In this document: piece by piece, positions 56,501 to 64,000 of the stretch | Layout: each line of letters opens with the position of its first letter | How positions within the stretch are numbered: the stretch's first letter is position 1 | Origin: Yponomeuta sedellus | Taxonomy: Eukaryota; Arthropoda; Insecta; Lepidoptera; Yponomeutidae | Assembly (NCBI GenBank): GCA_934045075.1 | Contig: OW203724.1 | Coordinates: forward strand, 674,501-738,500 | Reading direction: 5' to 3' | Length of the DNA stretch: 64,000 nucleotides | Position numbers and translations under genes: made by a program | The notes under the pieces: model-generated | Told to the model about the DNA's origin: nothing | Seen by the model: the letters and a program-made list of their open reading frames with translations, nothing else | The model's database searches: none

Positions 56501-59500
56501 GTAAGTAACCCATGACTTTATTGTTAAACATTTAAGAAATCTTATCGCCCGCCCCTGAATTACCTAACTTTTCACTCCATCGGGATAATCGTGTAGATGA
56601 CTTCAAAGTGTCAAAATATTGACTCCCTCGTTGGTCGAGCCGTTAAGGGGATTAGGTACCAAGGCAGTGTCGTGGGTTCGATTCCCACTTGGGGCCGCCG
56701 TACGCCCCACGAAAATACTTTGGGAGTATTTTCACGTTTGTGACGCTCTTGTCTGTGCAGGGTACAGGGTAACCTAGTTTGGGACCAGGGGGTGAGTCTC
56801 TTAAATACATAGTTGTTCCATAGAGTCATATTAGTCTGGTAATGGTCGTTTCATTCATCGGTAGTCTAGTAACCAATCGCATTGCAATGGTATAACCCGT
56901 GCTACTTAACTCGGCACTTCTCGCGATTCGATCTTCTTCGCGAGAGATGCCTGTTTAATTTGCGCGGGTTATACCCCTGGAATGACATTGTACTGCTATT
57001 GCTTTGTAGATTACCAAATTGAGGCAAATATCAACCATTGTCGTGCTTATTTCATTCTATTGAAAAATTATGTAAGTATTCGACTCTAGGGCAGTGTCGG
57101 GGCCTCTAGGGCCCTGGAGTCGAATACTGCCAGGGCAGGCAGGGACTCTAGTGATTGTGTTGTGTAGACGTTAATATTATTGTTTTTCAATTATGCATGC
57201 ATTGGAAGTTCGAAGTAGGCTCAGTCAGACAACTCCATACAATTGAGGACGTGAGGACTTACGTCAACATACTGTCGCACCCATGTTCTTTGTACGTTAA
57301 CGGTCTGTCGACATGTTTGGCATGATAAAACCCGAGCCAAAATCTATATGGGGTTTTATCATGCCAAACCTGTTGACATATATATATATGTTTATTTCCA
57401 GCAAAGACCAAAGTTAAAGGTATCAACGCGTTCTGACCGTTGCAATGTTCATATATAGGTTATTATATACCTAACTTAAATATTCTTACGCAAAATAAAG
57501 AGATGAGTGTGTGTTGTTTCAGGTAAAATCGCTTATGACGAATTTGAGAGAACTCGATCTCACTTTAAAGGACTTTGTTAGTTTTCATTTAATTAATTTC
57601 AAGCACAAGGGACCTCACTACCAAAAGGTAAGTTGATTGCAGGTAGGGAATAGAGATATCTGTATCGGGAATGGAATCATAATGCATAAGAAATCTGGTT
57701 TCCACTCTTATATCTGAATATCAAGGGGTCTTAAACAAGTTGTAAAATAACAAACAAATGGCCATTTTATAATTATAACTCAACAAATTTACCTAAATCG
57801 AAATAAATAGAAGCACAAAACTGTGCGGTTATTTTTTTTCATTTCATTTCAACAGGCGGTTGAAAACAATTAACAATAGATGTAGGTAGATAAATAGATA
57901 CATTACTACTACCTGCTCACCTACTACAGACAACATTTAGAAACTCATAAATACATGCATTTTTGTATTTAATTATCTAAAATTGTTAATTAAATCTAGC
58001 TATTATATAACTGTTATTAATTATGAAGACACTGTTAGGGATGTATTGAGCTTCAGTTATTAGATTTACTTGCTTATAAAATTATTCAATCACTAAGAAA
58101 TTATGTAAATATGTTAGCTTATTTGAAAATAATTTTCACCTATAATAACATTATTTTGTCAACAGATCTACGACCTGACAAACAAAGTATCCTATTACTT
58201 TACGATAATCCAAATTACCGTCGTGGTACTACCATCGGTGCTGTTTAACCTCACACCCATGTACTTAAACTATAAAATGGGCGTCTTTGCCAGCCCTCGA
58301 CCGGAAAATGTGACAATTGACTTTGCAATCTTGTACGCATTACCCGGATTTAGACAAGAAGACCACTTCATTTTTACAACAATTTTAAACGCCTACTTTA
58401 GTTACATTTGCTGCATAATCGCTTTATTCCTGGATTTGCTGCTGAGTCTAATGGTGTTTCAGATCATAGGCCATATAAAGATACTTATGATCGATCTTGA
58501 AACTATACAAAGACCAAAAGGCAATATAAATATTAAATTGAAAAATGAGAAAAGATCTAGAATCAGTGTGCGATCAGATAGGTATGACGCTGAGGAAAAC
58601 GAAGCCATTCATGTTATCTTGACCGAGGTTGTCAATCATCACAAGGAAGTAGTTAGGTAAGTTATACTTTCACTGTAATTTAAATCATTAAAACCCCTTC
58701 AGACGGCCCGCATATGACCTTAATTTGTTTTCTTAAAGCGAGAATTAAGAAGAGAGAATTCATGCGCTGTGGGTAGAGCCACCACTTATGAATTTCTGTA
58801 GTGTTCAGTTATGGGTCAAGACAAAATCCTGTCTAGACGGGAAGCAAACTCTTCATTGTGCCCACATTTCGATATATGCTACATACTTGAAATTTTGTAG
58901 CCGTATAGTGATCCCCTAAAGCTAACGGGAATAATCTGGAACTTGATTTTTTTCGGAGTTCCGTACGTCGAAAACCGAAAACCCTTATAGGATCACGTCC
59001 ATCTGACCCTTTATCTCGGAAAAGAGTGGAGGCATCTAGTTTCAATTACACACCGTATACAAAACAAAAATTTAAAGTCACTACTTAAAGTTGTGAAAAA
59101 ATCAAGTTTTGAAGTTAACGCATAAAAAGGCACGGGGCTAAAAAAACGTATCTTTCCACACGCAAGGAAAATTTTCAAACTAGAACTATGAAATTTGGCA
59201 AGTAATATCGTGGTTTATACAGTACACATTCTGGAATTATTTAAGTATAATTCCAGATCTGTGGGAAATGCTTGGTAATTGCTTTTTTTATGTTTTTTAA
59301 TTTTTTTTTTCAATTCTGTTTTTTCTCCTTGAATAAATCAAATAAAAGTTTATTCAGCCTGTTAGTGATCCGTTTATTCTATTGGTGTTGATGAACAATT
59401 TTTGGTGAAAGGAAACGCTTTGCAAGAACTGACGTAGAAAAGTGAGCTCGCGACCGGTGAGTTGCCATGCGCATGCAAACTCTTTAACAACTTGTTGTAC

Positions 59501-62500
59501 ACTAAAAATACAGGAAATACTCTGAAAATCATACATTTGTACATAAATGATCAAAATACCAGTCTTTATGTGTGAAGCTCGGAAAAAACTCTGAGAATTG
59601 ATTCCTTAACTATTACCTACGTACAAGTTTAATTATTAAATTTAAATTTGTATGTATATCTACATACAAATTTGTACGGAATCCGCAGTGTGCGAGCCTG
59701 ACTCGCACTTACTTAAGCTTTATGTAAAGCTAACACCTAACGTGTTAGCTTTACTTAAACCGAACTTGTTAGCTCTACATAAAGTTAACAAGTTCGCTTT
59801 AAATAATAAGCTTTAAGCTGGTAGATTAATCAAGTTTTGATGGGTCCAAAGGTAAAACTACCCGTAGGGCAAAGTGCCTTCAGCACTTCCCGAAGGCTCC
59901 AGGCCGAGCTCTGTATAGTTTGGCGAAACCCGCAGCGTTCCACTATGTGGACCTTGCCAGTGGATCCAGCAGATCCTAGTTTCATTATTGACTAACTTTT
60001 ACCCACGAATTCATCCGTGTAAATGATGATTTCTTCATAGAGAAGATACCATCCCTTGTCACTTCTTTTAGAGTAGGTAGAATTTAAAGAATTCCATGTT
60101 ATCGTTATTAAATTCTTTCTTACACATTTATTCCCAATACAAAATATACCTACGGGTATCGTCAAAATCATAACAATAAAATAATATGAAGTAGAAACAG
60201 TCAAAAACTTGATGCTAAGTAGCATGTTATTCTAGCCAACCTTAGTGAACCTAAGGCGCTCTAGGAGTTTTTTTCAGACTATAAAGAACTCGAGGCCAAT
60301 TGGTTTATAGTCTGTGTCACTCACGTTTTGTAAGTAGAGAAATAAGAAGATAACGAGGAGTAAATAAAAAAACTAAATTACCATTTTTAGTGGCAGTGTT
60401 TGGAGCCGTAATGAGTTGAACTCCCAAAGTTTTTGTATGGAATCAGGCGTTACTTTGCGGAAATCCATAAGAGCATTAAAATGTGAAAATTACTTTGCTA
60501 AATTCCGCCAAAAATCCCACAAGCACCGTGCTGTTAGTTAATGCACCGCCCTTCCTCCCACTTTTTCAAGCAGAAGCGTGACACGAACACACCACCACCG
60601 ACACCAATACTTATGTGAGAAAATACGCGACGCGTTTCGTCTCTAACACGAGGCATCCTCAGGCTCACAGGTGCAAAGCTTTTTATGACAATGTCATTAT
60701 TGACCATGATGACCTGTGACAATGCCTCAAAAAAGATCTACCCCCGATAGTTGAAAAGGCGCATGTAACAAGAATCTAAAACTGAGAAAAAAAATGTTTA
60801 ATGAATAAAAACTTAAATTGTTTGCTGTCTGTTAGTTAAACGAAGAAATATATTTTTTGAAGATGTCGAACAACAGTTAACATGATTATCTTTCAATTGC
60901 TATAGTACGATAGGTATATTTTAAATATATTATATGCAAAATCTCAAAAAATCCTTTTCATTTTAGTTTAAAAAATATGAAGAAATGAGACATAATTAAT
61001 TGAATAGGCGCATATCGCTACAGGTGCCCTATCAATTTCGTAATACGCTTTTTTTTTCTTCTAACCCTAGTACCAAGTGTATAATTTTAAATATTTTCCT
61101 AGAAAGAAAAGGCGCATTTAAGTAGGCACTTTAGGCACAAATATCCATTATCAATCTAATAGCCCTTGGCTAAGTTGAAAAGTACCTATGATCGTCTATT
61201 GTAGGTTTCATCTTGACTTGTGAGTAAAAAAAACAATAATTTCAGCCTTTTATTTATTTTAAAAACATACGACGTATCTGGCAGATGCGCATCGAAGAAA
61301 ATATAAAATACGAAGTAGTAAGGGCGCATGTAGCAGATGTTGACTTTTCTACTTAGTAGGTATAATACGTACCAACTAGCGTCTAAGGCGCAAATGGTCA
61401 CTTGCGACCTATCTATTAAGCATTAAAAACGATATCGAATAAGCGCCTATTAAACTTCCGATCATAAAATATTACTATGAAGCTCAAAGGCGTATATGTG
61501 CAAATGCGGCTATTCCACTAAGTTTATATTAATTTCGGCTTTTCATCTTCCATTTAGTCAAAAAATTGGATGCATATGCGCCCATTTCTACTACAGAAAA
61601 TCGCTATAAAGCGAGATAGCGAAAAATAAAAAATACTGGCCGATGCGCCTTTTTTTGCTGATTCCAACAATTGTATATAACTCAATTTCGGAAAAAAATG
61701 TTATTTTAACTATCGGGGGCAGAGATGACCTAAAGATTTTGCTAAGTTTGCACCAATAGGAGTTTCATGACAGTCAAAATTTATTCTTCAATCTTCGTAA
61801 CGTCACTGACTGAATGCCTGATAGACTTCGCACATTCCAAATAAGTGGGCTATTAATAAAATAACTATTATTTATAAAAACACGATGCCTTAAAGCTTCA
61901 AATGCAATTTAAATAATCTGTGGTTAAAAGAAATAATATATTAATAGTGGGCTATTAATTTGAGACAATGTTTTATTTGAATCCGTTGAATTTACAGAAT
62001 TTGCTTTTTTTAGATTTGCTGACAGAATATCAAAGTTCTTTGGACCGATGCTAGCTATGAACTATCTGTACCAGTTAGTCACTTGCTGCATTTTGCTAAT
62101 GGAGTGTTCACAAAAGGTAGGAATTATAACGAGGCTAATACCTTGTTAGTTTGGCGACAACTTTATATACGTCCGCTTTCCACTGAAGCGCTCGTGGCCT
62201 AGTCGAACCGGGTGATTGGAATCAATTACTTGAGTTAAGCAACAACAGGCGCGGTCAGGTGCAGGATGGGTGACCTTCCCATGACTACCTTTAGTAGCAT
62301 ATACAAACGTAACTTATAATTACGCACTCTATCCTATGTGTGCTGCAGAGTAATGTAATTACGACGTGTTGTCATCCGTGCAAATGATTCGTTGCAGGAC
62401 CCTAAAACATTGGCGCGTTTCGGTTTTTTCACCTTCGGGGTTTTTGGAGAGCTTATAGAAATATCTGTAATCTTCGATATTGTCGTCTATATGGTAAGTT

Positions 62501-63817
62501 ACAGCCATACTTAAAACTGTGTAAAACCAGTAAAACTGTTTTCGGAAAGATAATTTTGTTCACCCTGAACAGTAACACGTGCAAGTTGCTTAATTGATTA
62601 TTCTATTGCAGAGTGAAAAGCTCAAGGATTCACTTTACTACTCGCCCTGGGAGTGCATGGATATCCGCAACCAGCGTACTGTGCAGTTCCTGCTGCATCG
62701 TGTCCAGACCCCCATACAGGTCACAGCAATGGGCATCGTCCCCGTCGGCGTGCAGACCATGCAAGGGGTAAGTAAACATTCTGCATCAGATACAACCGAT
62801 AAAAAGCAAACCAATTAAATTGAAGTAAACATTACGGTTAAAGCAAGTGAACTTAAAGGAAACGCTCGTGGCCTAGCCGAACCGAGTGATTGGAATCGAT
62901 CACCTGAGTTAAAAAAGCAACAACATGGGTGACCGTCCAGTGACTACCGCTAGTGGCATTTTTTCCGAGCGCTTCCGTGCTTTGCAAGGCACGTTATGCC
63001 GTTGGTGCTGGCTTTCATGTAATGGCAGTCGTTAAGCCATGTTAGAAGCCTTAATTATGAGCGGCTTGATAACTTCTGACAGTAAGGCTCGCCACTGTCT
63101 TACAATCCTCCACCAACCCGGACTTGGCCCCCGTGGTGGCCTAACCTTCCTGCGATGCAGGAAGAGACACATGCCCCAGCAGTGGGGATATACGAGGGCT
63201 CATATCGAAAGAAACAAATTAAAGGTAAATGATAGCGAGTTGTCTTCTCTACGACTAGTACTTTCCTTTATATGCATGAGGCGTTTATCAGTTTTTGAGT
63301 TATTTATGTGCCCTAGCCGTGGGTACACATACAAGGGTTGATATTGAAGTGAACTTAATTGGCTCCCACAATGTAAGTAACCGTCTAAAAGTCGTGGGGT
63401 AGATATTTTCCTTCTCCCGTCGTGGTTCTGAATCTCCCCCGTGCACTCAGGTAGTTCTCACTAAAGTAATAATCATATCTTAGGCACAGAACGGGTCTTT
63501 TGAATCCACTTCAATTTTCGGTGGACAGATTCTCTGTTACTTAGGTCATTCTGAAGATGTGCCCCAACGAATGAACGATCAACATGCAGGACGGCTGCAC
63601 AGTGTGCTGTCATCATCATCATCATCAGCGCTGCATTTGACGCCCACTGCAGGATAGGTCTCCCCGCTAGTTTTCGGGGAATTAAAACTAACCTAATATA
63701 ATTTTTCTAGTTGGTAAGGATATTTGTGGTACACGTACATGTGACTTTTTTTTGTTGCAGATCCTCAAAACAACATTATCCTACTATGCAATTCTGCAAT
63801 CACTGAGTGATAACTAA
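56248..63817 (+). CDS. Odorant receptor (7tm_6), pheromone-receptor-like
   Basis: Seven exons: 56248-56500, 57523-57627, 58166-58656, 62014-62116, 62398-62493, 62612-62767 and 63761-63817. All junctions are GT-AG with good consensus. From the first in-frame ATG (56276) they give 410 residues, within the usual 390-440 for moth receptors. Hydrophobic segments fit seven membrane spans. Insect receptors of this family are ligand-gated channels working with Orco in sensory-neuron dendrites, with a cytoplasmic N-terminus and the most conserved part at the C-terminus. Seen here are PWECMD, VGVQTM joined across the last intron to ILKT, and the extracellular-loop motif FNLTPMYLNY with a glycosylation site NVT. 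These resemble the lepidopteran pheromone-receptor lineage, but the ligand cannot be read from sequence. There is no frameshift or internal stop. The true start is uncertain; an upstream exon is likely. Confidence 0.88.
56622..56822 (+). mobile_element. tRNA-derived SINE in receptor intron 1
   Basis: Box A region TTGGTCGAGCCGTTAAGGGG and box B GTGGGTTCGATTCCCACTTG lie 40 bp apart. The body contains a TACTTTGGGAGTATTTTCAC hairpin and GGGACCAGGGGGTGAG. Sense orientation relative to the gene. Confidence 0.6.
57076..57127. repeat. 17-bp hairpin
   Basis: GTATTCGACTCTAGGGC (57076-57092) pairs with GCCCTGGAGTCGAATAC (57111-57127) with one G-T wobble and an 18-base loop. Confidence 0.75.
57306..57378. 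repeat. 28-bp foldback, MITE-like remnant
   Basis: Arms 57306-57333 and 57351-57378 are inverted copies with two mismatches. Both contain GTTTGGCATGATAAAACCC, separated by 17 bases. It may be a small foldback element or two TIRs after internal deletion. Confidence 0.75.
57523..57627 (+). CDS. Odorant receptor exon 2
   Basis: 35 codons, phase 0 at both ends (acceptor TGTTTCAG, donor AAAAG|GTAAGT). Begins VKSLMTNLRELDLTLKDF and ends HYQK. It corresponds to the cytoplasmic loop after the second membrane span. Confidence 0.85.
58166..58656 (+). CDS. Odorant receptor exon 3
   Basis: Largest exon, 163 codons plus two bases (phase 2 at its end, the AG of a split Arg codon). It encodes the third span (about YFTIIQITVVVLPSVLFNL), the second extracellular loop with NYKMGVFASPRPENVT, the fourth span (about YICCIIALFLDLLLSLMVFQ) and a charged cytoplasmic stretch ending HHKEVV. 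Acceptor GTCAACAG, donor TTAG|GTAAGT. Confidence 0.9.
58850..59060 (-). mobile_element. Probable interspersed repeat fragment
   Basis: The minus strand includes TATAAGGGTTTTCGG and TACGGAACTCC, phrases that recur in many lepidopteran introns around CCTATAAGGGTTCCGT. Boundaries are unclear. Confidence 0.4.
59644..59673. repeat. Perfect 13-bp hairpin
   Basis: AAATTTGTATGTA and TACATACAAATTT flank a four-base loop. Confidence 0.8.
59724..59796. repeat. Two adjacent hairpins
   Basis: The first has arms GTAAAGCTAACAC (59724-59736) and its inverse at 59742-59754. The second has arms CGAACTTGTTA (59761-59771) and TAACAAGTTCG (59786-59796). Both contain the same GTTAGC/GTTAAC theme, so the second may be a diverged duplicate. 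Confidence 0.7.
60540..60720 (-). mobile_element. Possible interspersed repeat
   Basis: The minus strand reads GAGGATGCCTCGTGTTAGAG then ACGAAACGCGTCGCGTATTT, a phrase I associate with dispersed repeats in Lepidoptera. It carries no coding motif and the ends are undefined. Confidence 0.35.
60741..61719. mobile_element. 979-bp TIR element with scattered GCGC motifs
   Basis: Starts CCCCCGATAGTTGAAA (60741-60756) and ends with its inverse TTTTAACTATCGGGGG (61704-61719), one mismatch in 16. Between them the AT-rich DNA holds about ten copies of a GGCGCA-like motif on both strands (for example 60758, 61004, 61111, 61322, 61387, 61574). No transposase frame is present, so it is nonautonomous. No clear target duplication was identified. 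Confidence 0.65.
62014..62116 (+). CDS. Odorant receptor exon 4
   Basis: 103 bases. It completes the split Arg codon, then encodes 34 residues from FADRISKFFGPM to LLMECSQK, covering the fifth membrane span. Donor AAAAG|GTAGGA, phase 0. Confidence 0.9.
62189..62301 (+). mobile_element. SINE with 5S rRNA-like head, copy 3 (3'-truncated)
   Basis: CGCTCGTGGCCTAGTCGAAC, then TTGAGTTAAGCAACAACAGG and GTGCAGGATGGGTGACCTTC. This is the clearest 5S-like stretch in the window. It ends at TAGTAGCAT without the body found in copy 4. It fills 113 of the 281 bases of receptor intron 4. Confidence 0.75.
62398..62493 (+). CDS. Odorant receptor exon 5
   Basis: 32 codons, phase 0 at both ends. DPKTLARFGFFTFGVFGELI then EISVIFDIVVYM forms the sixth membrane span. 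Acceptor GTTGCAG, donor ATG|GTAAGT. Confidence 0.9.
62612..62767 (+). CDS. Odorant receptor exon 6
   Basis: 52 codons, phase 0. It carries the cytoplasmic segment SPWECMDIRNQRTVQFLL and the start of the last span, TAMGIVPVGVQTM. PWECMD and VGVQTM are the strongest pointers to the pheromone-receptor-like lineage. Acceptor ATTGCAG, donor GGG|GTAAGT. Confidence 0.92.
62857..63346 (+). mobile_element. SINE with 5S rRNA-like head, copy 4 (complete, with TSD)
   Basis: Flanked by AAGTGAACTTAA at 62845-62856 and 63347-63358, an exact 12-bp direct repeat. The head begins CGCTCGTGGCCTAGCCGAAC and has a 5S-like ATCACCTGAGTTAA then CATGGGTGACCG. The body includes TTTCATGTAATGGCAGTCG, GACTTGGCCCCCGTGGTGG and CTTCCTGCGATGCAGGAAG. 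A tail motif near 63170-63210 (ATGCCCCAGCAGTGGGGATA) is followed by extra sequence and a second tail-like end (GGGTACACATACAAGGGTTG). Confidence 0.75.
63611..63670 (-). mobile_element. RTE-like 3' end with (CAT)n
   Basis: (CAT)5 then TTTGACGCCCACTGCAGGAT and AGGTCTCCCC. On the minus strand this is the CTGCAGTGGGCGTC plus ATGATG tail seen at 3' ends of lepidopteran RTE-derived repeats. Confidence 0.5.
63761..63817 (+). CDS. Odorant receptor exon 7 (C-terminus)
   Basis: 18 codons plus TAA. ILKTTLSYYAILQSLSDN is the conserved end of the last membrane span of insect odorant receptors. Phase 0 acceptor at 63760. Confidence 0.92.
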   Translation: MLKTTLSYYAILQSLSDN

Positions 63818-64000
63818 ACCTTTACAAAATCAACCAGTGTGTTCTGCCCATTTTCTCATATAGAGCTGAACGTGGATGCTCTCAAACTAAAATACTTACG
63901 AGAGTGCTGTGCTAAGTCTGAGACTCAGACACCGTTACCTGTCACCAGACAAAGACTATTTACAACGGCATGGCGAAATAACTCAAGATTAAGTTAGAAA
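63818..64000. other. 3' flank of receptor gene
   Basis: Likely contains the 3' UTR, but no AATAAA was seen before the window ends. No other feature. Confidence 0.5.

Larger units (their letters stand above)
56501..57522 (+). other. Receptor intron 1
   Basis: 1022 bp, GTAAGT to TTGTTTCAG, phase 0. It holds a tRNA-derived SINE, a nested stem-loop at 56889-56975, a hairpin at 57076-57127 and a foldback at 57306-57378. Confidence 0.8.
58657..62013 (+). other. Receptor intron 3, large and transposon-rich
   Basis: 3357 bp, phase 2, ending CTTTTTTTAG. It contains an interspersed repeat near 58850-59060, several perfect hairpins at 59644-59796, a repeat-like segment near 60540-60720 and a TIR element at 60741-61719. 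No coding sequence seen. Confidence 0.8.
62768..63760 (+). other. Receptor intron 6
   Basis: 993 bp, of which about half is one SINE (62857-63346) with a 12-bp target duplication. It also holds a (CAT)n-linked repeat end at 63611-63670. Acceptor TTTTTTGTTGCAG. Confidence 0.8.

Noticed and set aside
58833..61401. Several minus-strand frames of 62-77 codons in receptor intron 3
   Set aside because: They are intronic and overlap repeats and hairpins; none has a recognisable motif.
62189..62301. Functional 5S rRNA gene
   Set aside because: Only the internal promoter half resembles 5S rRNA; the 5' third is unrelated and a SINE body follows in other copies.

Overview
This window is eukaryotic and almost certainly from a moth or butterfly (Lepidoptera). 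It has a spliced insect odorant receptor gene with GT-AG introns, a 5'-truncated LINE of a type common in Lepidoptera, tRNA-derived and 5S-rRNA-derived SINEs, a Helitron-like tail, MITE-like elements and AT-rich intergenic DNA. No bacterial operon, CRISPR array or phage module is present. I could not run searches, so family names rest on motifs read by eye.

Layout. 1-1839 is repeat-rich flank. It holds a minus-strand SINE with a 5S-rRNA-like head, an 897-bp insertion of back-to-back tRNA-like SINE dimers bounded by a 13-bp direct repeat, a 149-bp direct repeat, and two adjacent perfect AT-rich palindromes of 40 and 42 bp that abut the array. 1840-49110 is one uninterrupted composite satellite of about 47 kb. 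It is made of 34 head-to-tail modules of two kinds, 18 A and 16 B, each closed by a short TA tract. A modules (1062-1218 bp) begin with a GC-rich double hairpin and carry three or four 153-bp GC-rich monomers. B modules (1146-2554 bp) begin with a different short hairpin and carry two to ten 176-bp monomers. The right-hand ~450 bp of A and B is homologous, so the two kinds share one end and differ at the other. Subfamilies, tandem A+B dimers, a 5.4-kb segmental duplication and chimeric modules show continuing recombination. Read on the minus strand, the A module ends in a hairpin followed by CTAG and T. That resembles a Helitron 3' end, so an origin from nonautonomous rolling-circle elements targeting TA repeats is plausible but unproven.

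49148-56235 is intergenic DNA filled with decayed transposable elements: LINE fragments, several SINEs, a 536-bp MITE-like element and a Helitron-like tail.

56248-63817 (+) is the one convincing protein-coding gene, an odorant receptor (7tm_6 family). Seven exons were resolved with consensus splice sites. They give 410 residues from the first in-frame ATG, and the extreme N-terminus is uncertain. The C-terminal motifs (PWECMD, VGVQTM followed by ILKT) and the loop around FNLTPMYLNY resemble the lepidopteran pheromone-receptor lineage. Its introns carry two 5S-derived SINEs, a tRNA-derived SINE, foldbacks and a ~980-bp TIR element with many GCGC motifs. Nothing links the array functionally to the receptor; they are neighbours about 7 kb apart.
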